Both the position numbers and the translations under genes were made by a program. Of a stretch of DNA of 64,000 bases, positions 17,760-26,491 are shown in pieces. Source of the DNA: Paracoccus wurundjeri (GTDB lineage Bacteria > Pseudomonadota > Alphaproteobacteria > Rhodobacterales > Rhodobacteraceae); assembly GCF_030678915.1 (NCBI RefSeq), contig NZ_JAUUTZ010000002.1:62001-126000 (forward strand). Reading direction: 5' to 3'. Every line of letters begins with the position of its first letter. Position 1 is the first letter of the stretch. The notes under the pieces were generated by a model. It did not search any database. It had not been told where the DNA came from and saw nothing but the letters and a program-made list of their open reading frames with translations.

Positions 17760-17785
17760 CAGCGTTGCGGATACGGACCCGAGCG

Positions 17786-18991
17786 ATGAGAAACGCCCTT
17801 CCGGTTGCCCTGATCTCATTGGGTGGGCTTTATGTCGCGCAAAGTGTCATCGGCGGTTTCATGTGGACGGCCCTGCCTGCCTATCTGCGTAGTCAGGGCA
17901 TGGCGCTGGACCATCTTGGTCTGCTGTCGCTGCTGGTGCTGCCATGGGCTTTGAAGATGCTGTGGAGCCCGCAGGTCGAAAGCTGGCGCCGTCCCGCTCC
18001 GGGCAGGACCCGGACGCGCGGCGTTATCATGTTTGGCTGGGCCGCAACCGTGCTGATCGGGATCATGCTGATCCGGGCGGAAACCGCGCCTTTCGCTGTC
18101 ATGCTGACCGGGCTGATGCTGATCGCCACGGCGACCGCCACGGTCGATATCGCCTGCGATGGTCATGCGGTCGAAGCGTTTTCGCCAAAGGATTACGGCT
18201 GGGCCAATGCGATGCAGGTGGGCGGCGCCTATGTCGGCGCGGCCCTTGGCGGAGGGTTGGTGCTGGTCGCGCTTGGCCGCTGGGGCTGGGGGCCGGGCAT
18301 GATGACGATGCTGGCCTTGATGCTTGCCTGCAGCATGCCCTTTGTGCTGCTTCGCCAGCCCCGGCCTTTGGGGCCGCCGGCACCCGCCGGACCCAGCCTG
18401 CGCGCGGCATTGGTACGGCCCACGACCTTGCAGGGACTTGCGGTTACCGCGCTTTACGTTTCGGCCATGAAATCCTCGACCGGGTATTTCGGGCCGTTTC
18501 TGGTGGATAACGGTTTCAGCCTGACCGATATCGGCGTTTTCGGCGCGACCGGAGCGATGATCACCGGGCTGGCAGGAGCGTTGCTGGGCGGGGTGATCGT
18601 ATCCGCCCTTGGCGCGCCTTTCGTGCTTCTGGCGGCGCTTGGGGCGCAGGCGGTAGTGCTGATTTATTGCCTGCTTGCCGCTTCGGGTGTGGCAATGCTG
18701 GTGCCGGGATTGCCGTGGATGGTGCAGATCGTCTCGCCCGCCTTCATGGCGGTCGGGTTCGTGGCGCTATATGCGCGGTTCATGGCATGGTCAGATCCCG
18801 CGCAGGCCGGCGTCGACTTCACCATATTCCAATGCGCCGATGCTTTGATAAGCATGGCGTTCGGAGTGCTTGCGGGGCAAATCATCCATTGGCTGGGCTA
18901 TCCCGCGCAATTCGGGCTGTCGCTGCTTCTGTCAGCAGCCTGTTTCGCGAAGCTGAAAGCCTTGCTGCCTGCGCCGATACAGGCAGGCTGA
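17786..18991 (+). CDS. MFS permease, RhtX/FptX-like siderophore transporter
   Basis: A 401-residue major facilitator protein with about 12 membrane segments. It resembles RhtX/FptX inner-membrane siderophore permeases (LYVAQSVIGGFMWTALPAYLRSQG, then LGLLSLLVLPWALKMLWSPQVE), which move the ferric siderophore or its processed form into the cytoplasm. ATG at 17786 was chosen; an in-frame TTG at 17765 is possible. Its location straight after the TonB-dependent receptor supports a two-part uptake system with no ABC transporter. Confidence 0.8.
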   Translation: MRNALPVALISLGGLYVAQSVIGGFMWTALPAYLRSQGMALDHLGLLSLLVLPWALKMLWSPQVESWRRPAPGRTRTRGVIMFGWAATVLIGIMLIRAETAPFAVMLTGLMLIATATATVDIACDGHAVEAFSPKDYGWANAMQVGGAYVGAALGGGLVLVALGRWGWGPGMMTMLALMLACSMPFVLLRQPRPLGPPAPAGPSLRAALVRPTTLQGLAVTALYVSAMKSSTGYFGPFLVDNGFSLTDIGVFGATGAMITGLAGALLGGVIVSALGAPFVLLAALGAQAVVLIYCLLAASGVAMLVPGLPWMVQIVSPAFMAVGFVALYARFMAWSDPAQAGVDFTIFQCADALISMAFGVLAGQIIHWLGYPAQFGLSLLLSAACFAKLKALLPAPIQAG

Positions 18992-19087
18992 TCGCGACGT
19001 GTTTCCGGGCGGTTCCGTTTGACGCGGGCGTTGATCAGCAGCCGTCACTTCCCCTGACGCTGCGGCGCATATTCAGATTTTTAAGCG

Positions 19088-20119
19088 TCACTTCGTGCGC
19101 GCCACGGCTGTGGTTGCGCGCATGATCAGTTCGGCCTCGAAGCGGGTGCGGACAAGGAAATCTTCCTCGGCCCGGTCAACGGCGGCGGCCAGATGCTCTG
19201 CCGCAATCGCGCCGATCCGCCGCGCCGGAATGCGTACCGTCGTCAGGGCGGGCTCCAGTTCCGCAGAGCCTGCGAAATCGCCTATGCCAATGATCGAGAT
19301 ATCCTTCGGCACCGATAAACCAAGCTTCACTGCCGCGTAGATCGCTCCTTGCGCGATGACATCATTGCCGCATAACAGTGCCGTCGGCCGGTCCTGTCGT
19401 GCCAGCAGATCGAGGCAGGCATCTTTCGCCTGTGCGATGCTGTAAGGGGTCTGTATCTGCCAGGTTTCGTCAAGATCGGCTTCGGCGGCGCGGAAACGCT
19501 CGAAGGCAGCCGATTTCCGGGAACGGGCGCGGTCGTTCTCGCCAGTCGAGGGGAAGATCGTACCAATACGACGATGCCCCAGCATGATGAGATGATCGGC
19601 CGCGATACCCCCGATCTCGGCATTGTTCACGCCGACGCAGGAGACCGGGGATTCCGCGTCAAAATTCCAGATCGCCAGGGTCGGCACGTTCTGCTCGCGC
19701 AGTACCCGATAGGTGTCCGCGCTGTGGTCCAGGCCGATCAATGCCAAGGCATCGACCCGATGTTCCAGCAATTTGCGCACCAGCCCGTATTCCGTATCCA
19801 GATCATAGCCATGTGACGCGAGAAGCAGGGTGAAACCGCGTTCGCTGACCGCGTCATTGAATGCCTGAACCAGTTCGGCAAAGATCGCATAGGCCACCGT
19901 TGGCACCACGAGTCCGATCGTGCCGCTGCGCCGCCCGTGGATCGTTTGTGCCGCGCGATTGCGGATATATCCGGATTTGCGAATCGCCTGATCGATCTTT
20001 TTGCGGGTCGCCGGTTGCACCAGATCGGGATGATTCAGTGCCCGCGAAACCGTCGCGGCAGAGACGCCCGCAAGGTTTGCAACGGAAACGATATCTGTTT
20101 TATGCCGCTGTTTTTTCAT
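19088..20119 (-). CDS. LacI-family transcriptional regulator (probable SauR equivalent)
   Basis: A 343-residue LacI/GalR regulator. The N-terminal helix-turn-helix and hinge are clear (SVANLAGVSAATVSRALNHPD), followed by a periplasmic-binding-like effector domain (GTIGLVVPTVAYAIFAELVQ; TALLCGNDVIAQGAI). It is divergent from sauS across a 171-base AT-rich gap, the same arrangement as sauR and sauSTU in Cupriavidus necator. It is therefore the probable repressor of the sulfoacetate operon, with sulfoacetate or a pathway intermediate as inducer. It is convergent with the MFS gene. Confidence 0.88.
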   Translation of the reverse strand: MKKQRHKTDIVSVANLAGVSAATVSRALNHPDLVQPATRKKIDQAIRKSGYIRNRAAQTIHGRRSGTIGLVVPTVAYAIFAELVQAFNDAVSERGFTLLLASHGYDLDTEYGLVRKLLEHRVDALALIGLDHSADTYRVLREQNVPTLAIWNFDAESPVSCVGVNNAEIGGIAADHLIMLGHRRIGTIFPSTGENDRARSRKSAAFERFRAAEADLDETWQIQTPYSIAQAKDACLDLLARQDRPTALLCGNDVIAQGAIYAAVKLGLSVPKDISIIGIGDFAGSAELEPALTTVRIPARRIGAIAAEHLAAAVDRAEEDFLVRTRFEAELIMRATTAVARTK

Positions 20120-20146
20120 TATTTATATGCCCTCTATACAAAATTA

Positions 20147-20174
20147 ATGAAAACATTTGCATAACTATTTTCAT
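20147..20174. promoter_or_regulatory. Candidate regulator operator between lacI-type gene and sauS
   Basis: An imperfect inverted repeat in an AT-rich stretch: ATGAAAA (20147-20153) and TTTTCAT (20168-20174), with further partial symmetry inside (10 of 14 positions match between half-sites). It is the most symmetrical element in the 171-base divergent promoter region. It lacks the central CG of typical LacI operators, so assignment to the adjacent regulator is tentative. Confidence 0.4.
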
Positions 20175-20290
20175 CCCTTATCGTCAGATTCGCAAGTCGG
20201 TAACCGCTTTTTTGCAAACGATAAGGCGGCGGATCCGGCAGCCGGTTTCCGGCCGGCTTCATCGTTCAGAAGCAAAGGTATGTGGCGCAT

Positions 20291-21700
20291 ATGAATGTTC
20301 CCGACGACTTGTTGGCGGTAGATTCCATGATGGCGCGGGCACGCGCCGCGCAGGCCGGGTATGAGGCAGGCGGCAGCCAGCAGCGCTATGACCGGGCGGC
20401 GCAGGCTGCCGGATGGGCGATCATGGAGCCGGGACGCAACCGGCAACTGGCCGAACTGGCGGTGCAGACGACCGGGCTTGGCAACGTCGCCGACAAGATC
20501 ATCAAGAACCATCGGAAGACGCTTGGCCTGATGCGGGATATCCGCGAGGCGCAGACCTTTGGCATCCTGTCGGACGATCCTGCGACCGGCATCATTGAAA
20601 TTGCGCGTCCCATCGGAGTGATCGGCGCTGTGGTCCCTTCGACCAATCCAGCCGCCACGCCGGCGAACAATGTCATCAATGCTTTGAAATGCGGGAATGC
20701 GATCATCCTGTCGCCCTCGCCCAAAGGGGTCGCGTGCTGCGAATTGTTGCTGGAATTCATCCATGCGGAGTTCGACAGGATCGGCGAGGACAAGCGGCTG
20801 GTGCAGATGCTGCCTGCGCCGGGATCCAAGGCCAAGACGCAGCGCCTGCTGGAAACCGCCGATCTGGTTGTCGTCACCGGCAGTCAGGACAATGTGCGCC
20901 GGGCTTACGAGAGCGGCACACCGGCAATCGGTGTGGGTGCGGGGAATGTCGCCGTAATCGTGGATGAAACCGCGGAGCTGGCGAGCGCGGCGGGCAAGAT
21001 CGCCGCGTCCAAGACGTTCGACAACGCGACCTCCTGTTCCTCGGAGAACGCCCTGATCGTGCCGGATAGCGTCTTCGATGAGTTCCGTGCCGCGCTTGAG
21101 GCCGAAGGCGGCGCCGTCATTCCGCCCTCTGAAGAGCAGGAGATCGTTTCGCAGCTGTGGCCCGATGGCCATCTGAACCGCGAGATCATTGCCAGCGATG
21201 CCGATGTGCTTCTGGAAAAGCTGGGGCTATCGGACCGGTTGCCAGCCAGCACCCGTTTCATTGCCGTCGAGACCGCGGGCATCGGCCCCGATCACCCGCT
21301 ATCCGGCGAAAAGCTTAGTCGTGTCGCGGCGCTGTACCGGGCGCGGGATTTCGAGGACGCGGTGGATATCGCCCACCGTATCCTTGCCCATCAGGGAACG
21401 GGACATTCCATCGGCCTGCATACGCAGGACGATGAACGCGCGATCAGCATGGGCCAGAGCCTTCCGGTCTGCCGCGTCATCGTCAATCAGGCGCATTGTT
21501 TCGCGACAGGCGGCGCTTTCGACAACGGATTGCCTTTCTCGTTGTCGATGGGTTGCGGAAGCTGGGGCGGCAACTCTATCGATTCCAACCTGCATTGGCG
21601 GAATTTCATGCAGCGTACCCGTATCGTGCGGCAGATCCCGTCACGTGAACCGACCGTGGAAGAGATTTTCGGCGAATACTGGGCGGAGGCCGGAGAATGA
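20291..21700 (+). CDS. sauS: Sulfoacetaldehyde dehydrogenase (acylating), SauS
   Basis: CoA-acylating aldehyde dehydrogenase, acting here to reduce sulfoacetyl-CoA to sulfoacetaldehyde with NAD(P)H. The 469-residue protein lacks the alcohol-dehydrogenase half of AdhE. The NAD-fold segment (IGAVVPSTNPAATPANN) and catalytic Cys249 in FDNATSCSSENALIV are visible. ATG at 20291 was chosen; GTG at 20282 in the same frame is an alternative that sits closer to AAAGG. It overlaps sauT by four bases, and sauT and xsc in the same operon make the sulfoacetate role likely over succinate-semialdehyde- or EutE-type functions. Confidence 0.88.
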   Translation: MNVPDDLLAVDSMMARARAAQAGYEAGGSQQRYDRAAQAAGWAIMEPGRNRQLAELAVQTTGLGNVADKIIKNHRKTLGLMRDIREAQTFGILSDDPATGIIEIARPIGVIGAVVPSTNPAATPANNVINALKCGNAIILSPSPKGVACCELLLEFIHAEFDRIGEDKRLVQMLPAPGSKAKTQRLLETADLVVVTGSQDNVRRAYESGTPAIGVGAGNVAVIVDETAELASAAGKIAASKTFDNATSCSSENALIVPDSVFDEFRAALEAEGGAVIPPSEEQEIVSQLWPDGHLNREIIASDADVLLEKLGLSDRLPASTRFIAVETAGIGPDHPLSGEKLSRVAALYRARDFEDAVDIAHRILAHQGTGHSIGLHTQDDERAISMGQSLPVCRVIVNQAHCFATGGAFDNGLPFSLSMGCGSWGGNSIDSNLHWRNFMQRTRIVRQIPSREPTVEEIFGEYWAEAGE

Positions 21701-23226
21701 GGTTCGATCCCAACCGGCCGCCCGTGGGAACGGTGCGCGACTGGCTGGATTTCCGCGCCGGTAACGATCCGGACGGGATCAGCCATATCTTTGCCGATGA
21801 CGATACCCGCATGAGCTGGTCCGAATTGCGCGACGCAGCCCGGGATATCGCCGTGCGGCTGGCGGGACTGGGTGTGGCGCCGGGTGAAAGCGTTGCACTG
21901 ATGCTGCCGAACGGGCGCAACGCGGTCGCGGGCCTGTTCGGCGCGCTTTACGGCGGGTTCAGGGCGACGATGATCAACCTTGTCGCGGGCGCGGATGCGA
22001 TAGGCTATGCGCTTGGCCATTCCGGCGCGCGGATCGTGCTGGTTGCGGCGTCGCAGCGCGAATTGCTGGAACAGGCGCTTGAAGGAAACGGCGGGCCATT
22101 GGTGATCGTCGCATCCGATGAGAGCGGATTTGCCTGGCCTGCGGATGCCATGCCCGGCGAGTTGTGCCTTCATGATGCCTCGGACCATGCCCTGCTGATG
22201 TATACCTCGGGGACGACCGGGCGTCCCAAGGGGGTGCTGCACAGCCATTCGAGCCTTCTTGCAGGCGGATGGACCTCGGCGAAAGCGCATGAATTGATGC
22301 GCGCGGACCGGGCGATGTGCGTCCTGCCAATCTATCACATCAACGGCTTATGCGTGACGATCATGGCGCCGCTTGTCTCGGGCGGTGCGGCGATCGTTTG
22401 CGAACGTTTTTCGGCCAGCCGGTTCTGGCAGATTTGTGCGCAGCACGGGGCAACATGGTTTTCGGTCGTCCCGACCATCATTTCACATCTCCTGCATGGC
22501 ACACAGATGCCCGATAAGGCCGTGCGCGAGCGTATCCGGTTCGGCCGCTCGGCTTCCGCTGCCTTGGCCGTCGAGGTACAGAACGCCTTCGAAGAGCGGT
22601 TCGGCATTCCCATCATCGAAACAATGGGGCTGACGGAAACGGCGGCACAGATCCTGTCGAACCCCTTGCCGCCAGGGCTGCGCAAGATCGGCTCGCCCGG
22701 TATGGGCATTGGCGTCGAGGTCGCGATCATGTCCGGCGACATGACGCCCCTGCCTGCCGGGACCGAGGGAGAGATATGCGTGCGGGGGCCGAATATCATG
22801 CGGGGCTATCTGAATAATCCCGAGGCGACCGCCGTCGCGCTAACGCCGGATGGCTGGCTGCGAACCGGCGATCTGGGCCGGATCGACGAGGATGGCTATG
22901 TTTTCGTCACAGGCCGTCTGAAAGAGCTGATCATCAAGGGCGGCGAGAACATCGCCCCGCGCGAGATCGACGAGGCGCTTTATGCGCTGCCGGATGTGAT
23001 CGAAGCCGCGGCCTTCGCGCGCAAATGCACCACCTATGGCGAACGCGTCGAGGCCGCCGTGGTCCTGTGCGAGGGATCGGTACTCAGGGCCGAGGACATC
23101 TCGCTGCTATGCGAGAAGCGCCTGGGCAAGTTCAAGACGCCGGATGTCATTCATCTGCTGCACGAATTACCGAAAGGACCGTCCGGCAAGATTCAACGCC
23201 TGCGGCTGGCACAAATGACCGAGTGA
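21697..23226 (+). CDS. sauT: Sulfoacetate-CoA ligase, SauT (AMP-forming)
   Basis: A 509-residue AMP-forming acyl-CoA synthetase of the ANL superfamily. Motifs: P-loop LLMYTSGTTGRPKGV near residue 170, ETMGLTETAAQI near 310, hinge TGDLGRIDEDGY and VTGRLKELIIKGGENI, and the C-terminal catalytic Lys in PSGKIQRL. It activates sulfoacetate to sulfoacetyl-CoA with ATP, supplying SauS. It overlaps sauS by four bases. The family is broad, so the substrate comes from context (sauS, xsc, pta, soe), which is strong. Confidence 0.87.
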   Translation: MRFDPNRPPVGTVRDWLDFRAGNDPDGISHIFADDDTRMSWSELRDAARDIAVRLAGLGVAPGESVALMLPNGRNAVAGLFGALYGGFRATMINLVAGADAIGYALGHSGARIVLVAASQRELLEQALEGNGGPLVIVASDESGFAWPADAMPGELCLHDASDHALLMYTSGTTGRPKGVLHSHSSLLAGGWTSAKAHELMRADRAMCVLPIYHINGLCVTIMAPLVSGGAAIVCERFSASRFWQICAQHGATWFSVVPTIISHLLHGTQMPDKAVRERIRFGRSASAALAVEVQNAFEERFGIPIIETMGLTETAAQILSNPLPPGLRKIGSPGMGIGVEVAIMSGDMTPLPAGTEGEICVRGPNIMRGYLNNPEATAVALTPDGWLRTGDLGRIDEDGYVFVTGRLKELIIKGGENIAPREIDEALYALPDVIEAAAFARKCTTYGERVEAAVVLCEGSVLRAEDISLLCEKRLGKFKTPDVIHLLHELPKGPSGKIQRLRLAQMTE

Positions 23227-23250
23227 CGCCGCGCCTGCCCGTGGGAGGGA

Positions 23251-23270
23251 ATGGGGCGGGGGAGCCCCAT
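23251..23270 (+). other. Intercistronic hairpin between sauT and tctC
   Basis: A perfect 7-base-pair stem, ATGGGGC (23251-23257) and GCCCCAT (23264-23270), with a six-base loop, in the 77-base gap before the binding-protein gene. No U-run follows. As in the tau operon, a hairpin flanks the solute-binding-protein gene, which may set its mRNA level (inference). Confidence 0.45.
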
Positions 23271-23303
23271 GAGGGATGTCGGTCACAAAGGGAGGAGACA
23301 TAA

Positions 23304-24254
23304 ATGACGCTGTATCATTCACTTAAAACGGTGCTGGCCGGCGCTGTCACGGCGGGGCTGATCACGCCGGCGGCGATGGCGCAGGACTATCCCCAGCGGC
23401 CCATTCAGATGGTGGTGGCCTTTGGTCCCGGCGGCGGCACGGATATCATGGGCCGTCAGATCGGGAAGATGCTGGAGGCAGAGCTTGGGGTATCTATCCC
23501 GGCTTCCAATGTCGCGGGTGCTTCGGGTAATGCCGGACTGACGCAGATGCGCACCGATCCTGCTGACGGCTACACGATCGGTACCTTGATCTCGCTGACG
23601 GTCGCTTCTTGGGCGGCAGGGTTGGGCGACAGCAAGCCCGAGGATTTCCATGTGCTTTCGGTCGTGCAGAACTCTCCGTCATTTCTGTTCGTCGCGGCCA
23701 ATAGTCCATATCAGACCGCCGAAGATCTCTTTGCATATGCCAAGGCCAATCCCGGGGAATTGACCGTCGCGACCTCGGGCTATGGCACGCAGGACGATGT
23801 CACGCTCAAGTTGCTGGCCAGGGATGGCATCCAGATGGAGAATGTGCCCTTCCAGGCCCCGGGCGAACGTTATGCCTCGCCTATCGGTGGGCATACGGCG
23901 GTACTGTATGAAGAACCGGGCGATATCGCGCAATTTATCGAGGCCGGGCAGCTGAAACCGATCGTGGCTTTCTCGGCGGAGCGTCATCCGGCGTTTCCCG
24001 ACGTGCCGACGGCGACCGAGCTGGGGCACGATATTTCGGGACTGGATAATTTCCGCGCGATTGCCGTGCGCGCCGGTACCGATCCGGCCATCGTCGAGAA
24101 ACTTGAAGCTGCGCTGGGAAATGTTCTTGCCAGCGAGGAATGGCAGAATTTTTGCACGGAAACCTACAGTTGCATCGAGCCGGTGACCGGCGATGCAGCG
24201 CAGAGCATGGTCACGGATTTCCTGCAACTGATCACCGAGCAGCTTGAAAGCTAA
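23304..24254 (+). CDS. tctC: Tripartite tricarboxylate-type transporter binding protein (TctC)
   Basis: Periplasmic solute-binding protein of the TctC/Bug family, 316 residues. A signal peptide ends at TPAAMAQ (about residue 27), followed by the family start DYPQRPIQMVVAFGPGGGTD. A strong GGAGGAGA site precedes the ATG. It probably binds sulfoacetate and passes it to TctBA. In C. necator the corresponding transporter is an MFS protein (SauU), so this is a transporter replacement. Confidence 0.9.
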   Translation: MTLYHSLKTVLAGAVTAGLITPAAMAQDYPQRPIQMVVAFGPGGGTDIMGRQIGKMLEAELGVSIPASNVAGASGNAGLTQMRTDPADGYTIGTLISLTVASWAAGLGDSKPEDFHVLSVVQNSPSFLFVAANSPYQTAEDLFAYAKANPGELTVATSGYGTQDDVTLKLLARDGIQMENVPFQAPGERYASPIGGHTAVLYEEPGDIAQFIEAGQLKPIVAFSAERHPAFPDVPTATELGHDISGLDNFRAIAVRAGTDPAIVEKLEAALGNVLASEEWQNFCTETYSCIEPVTGDAAQSMVTDFLQLITEQLES

Positions 24255-24271
24255 GGCGGGGCGAGGCAGCA

Positions 24272-24874
24272 ATGACAGATTCTTACGCAGATGGAGCGCC
24301 CGAAAGGGATAGCCAAAGCAATACGAGCGAAAATCAGCAGGACGAAGGGATAGTGGTGCGGTTGATCCCGGTGCTGGTTCCGGCCTTGCTGCTGCTGGCG
24401 TCATTGATTTTGCCTGGTTTCATGTTTCATGCCGGCCAGCGAGGCAGCCTTCCGGGCCTTGGCCCCGCTGCCTGGCCCGGTGCGGTTCTTGCGGCGCTTG
24501 CTGTTTTTTCGGCGATCTGGCTGGCGATCGAGATCTGGGGCTTTGCCAGGTCGAGGAAATCGGCCAGCCTCTCCGCCCCGCATGACGAGGACGTTTATCA
24601 CTACGGCAAGGCGATTATCGGCATCGTGCTGGTGATTGCCTTTGGCTGGTTGCTGCCCGTCCTGGGCTTCCCGCTTGCGACGATGCTGTTCCTGTTCATC
24701 TGGTGCCTCTACGGGGGGCTGCGCAATCCGCTGGTATTGCTGCTGGTTCCGGGTATCGGCACGGTTGCGCTGCTATGGGTGTTCATGGGTCTGGCGTTGA
24801 TGCCGCTAAGCCGTGGCATGGGGGCGTTCGAAGGTTTCACCATCGCGCTATTGCAGCTTATCGGGATCTATTGA
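24272..24874 (+). CDS. tctB: Tripartite tricarboxylate-type transporter small membrane subunit (TctB)
   Basis: A 200-residue TctB-like protein with four hydrophobic segments and a long, charged N-terminal tail (about 30 residues rich in S, N, E, D) before the first membrane helix. Segments such as IVLVIAFGWLLPVLGFPLATMLF fit the family, which is poorly conserved. It lies 17 bases after tctC and just ahead of tctA, the normal order. The start ATG is followed by hydrophilic sequence, so a later start is possible. Confidence 0.82.
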   Translation: MTDSYADGAPERDSQSNTSENQQDEGIVVRLIPVLVPALLLLASLILPGFMFHAGQRGSLPGLGPAAWPGAVLAALAVFSAIWLAIEIWGFARSRKSASLSAPHDEDVYHYGKAIIGIVLVIAFGWLLPVLGFPLATMLFLFIWCLYGGLRNPLVLLLVPGIGTVALLWVFMGLALMPLSRGMGAFEGFTIALLQLIGIY

Positions 24875-24890
24875 GAGAAGGACGCACGTG

Positions 24891-26393
24891 ATGCAGACCC
24901 TTGAATTCATCTTGGGCGGCTTTCAGTCCGTCTTCCAGATCGCTGCCTTCCTGACCGTTGTCATCGGTTTGCTCGTCGGTGTGATCGCGGGCGCGCTGCC
25001 GGGGATTTCCTTTGTCAACGCAATGGCGATGGCGCTGCCCTTCACCTATACGATGGATGTCACCCATGCGATGCTGTTTCTGGGCGGCATCTATGTCGGA
25101 GGCGTCTTCGGAGGCTCGATCTCGGCGATCATGATCAACGTGCCGGGAACGCCAGCGTCATTGCCCGCCACCTGGGATGGCTATGCGATGACCAAGAAGG
25201 GGCAGGTCAAGCGGGCACTTACCATTGCCGTCACCGCGTCAGCTATCGGAGGGCTGATCAGTGCTTTGATGCTGACATTTCTTTCTGCGCCCTTCGCGAG
25301 CTTCGCGATGAAATTTTCGCAACCCGAATTCTTTGCCGCGACGGTATTGGGGTTGGTCAGCGTGATCGCTATCGCAAAGGACAAGCCGGTCATCACCATG
25401 ATCTCGCTGCTCGTGGGCATGGCTATCGGTACGGTCGGAGTCGATCCGCTTTTCGGACAGGCCCGTTTCAGTTTCGGTGTACCCGAAATCGAAAGCGGCA
25501 TTCGCTTCGTTGTCGTCATGATTGGCCTTTTCGCCATCGGCGAGGTCATCGATCTGGTCGCCACGGATCGCGATCTGCGCCCCAAGAAAACCGAGGGCAA
25601 GGCGGTCGGCGCCAGTTTCCGCGACATACTTGACGTCAAGGGCGCGATCCTGCGTGGCTCGGGTCTGGGCTGCATTATCGGCATCATCCCGGGCGCGGGC
25701 GCGACGCCGGGGGCCGTCATATCCTACGGGGTGGAAAAACAGGTCAATCCGCGCGGCGCAGAGTTCGGCACCGGCGTCGAGGGCGGTCTGGCCGCGCCGG
25801 AAGCCGCCAAGAATGCCACCACCGGGGCTGCGATGATTCCGCTTCTGACACTGGGAATTCCGGGCAGTGCGGCAACCGCGATCATGCTTGCCGCGATGAT
25901 GTTGCAGGGCGTCAATCCCGGGCCGCTCTTGTTTGTTATGGACCCGTCCATGGTCTATACTATCTTCGCGGCGATGATCATCGCCAATATCCTGATGATC
26001 GGGGCGGGCGTCGGCGTCGCGCAGATATTTTCGTTTCTGATGCGAACGCCGCCGGCAATTCTGGCCGGGTTCATCGTGATCCTGAGCCTGATCGGCGCCT
26101 ACGGGGTGAGGAACAATATCTTCGATGTATATGTCTGCCTCGTCTTCGGCGTTATCGGCTGGGTGATGAAGCGCGTGGGTTTCCCCTCGGCGCCACTGGT
26201 GTTGGGTGTGATCCTCGGGCCGCTGGCAGAGCGCTATTTCCTGACATCGATCGCTAATTCGCATCAGGATTATACCGTGTTCTTCAGCCGGCCGATCAGT
26301 GGGTCGATCCTGTTTATCGCCGCCCTTTTCGTGCTGTGGTCGCTATGGCCGTCGGTCAGGGCGCGGATCGGGCGCCGCTCGGCAGCCTCCTGA
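24891..26393 (+). CDS. tctA: Tripartite tricarboxylate-type transporter large membrane subunit (TctA)
   Basis: A 500-residue TctA permease with 11-12 hydrophobic segments and strong family motifs: GVIAGALPGISFVNAMAMALP, GGIYVGGVFGGSISAIMINV, GCIIGIIPGAGATPGAVISY and TLGIPGSAATAIMLAAMM. The ATG at 24891 has AGAAGGA upstream and a GTG codon directly before it. It completes the tctCBA importer of the sulfoacetate operon and is followed after 98 bases by xsc copy 2. Confidence 0.93.
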   Translation: MQTLEFILGGFQSVFQIAAFLTVVIGLLVGVIAGALPGISFVNAMAMALPFTYTMDVTHAMLFLGGIYVGGVFGGSISAIMINVPGTPASLPATWDGYAMTKKGQVKRALTIAVTASAIGGLISALMLTFLSAPFASFAMKFSQPEFFAATVLGLVSVIAIAKDKPVITMISLLVGMAIGTVGVDPLFGQARFSFGVPEIESGIRFVVVMIGLFAIGEVIDLVATDRDLRPKKTEGKAVGASFRDILDVKGAILRGSGLGCIIGIIPGAGATPGAVISYGVEKQVNPRGAEFGTGVEGGLAAPEAAKNATTGAAMIPLLTLGIPGSAATAIMLAAMMLQGVNPGPLLFVMDPSMVYTIFAAMIIANILMIGAGVGVAQIFSFLMRTPPAILAGFIVILSLIGAYGVRNNIFDVYVCLVFGVIGWVMKRVGFPSAPLVLGVILGPLAERYFLTSIANSHQDYTVFFSRPISGSILFIAALFVLWSLWPSVRARIGRRSAAS

Positions 26394-26491
26394 GCAGGAA
26401 GGCTTCAGTTCAACCCGTGCAGGGCACATCAAATCCGCTTGCCGGATCGGATCGACCGCTTCTGGCCAAAGACCGAAGAAGGAAATCACCC

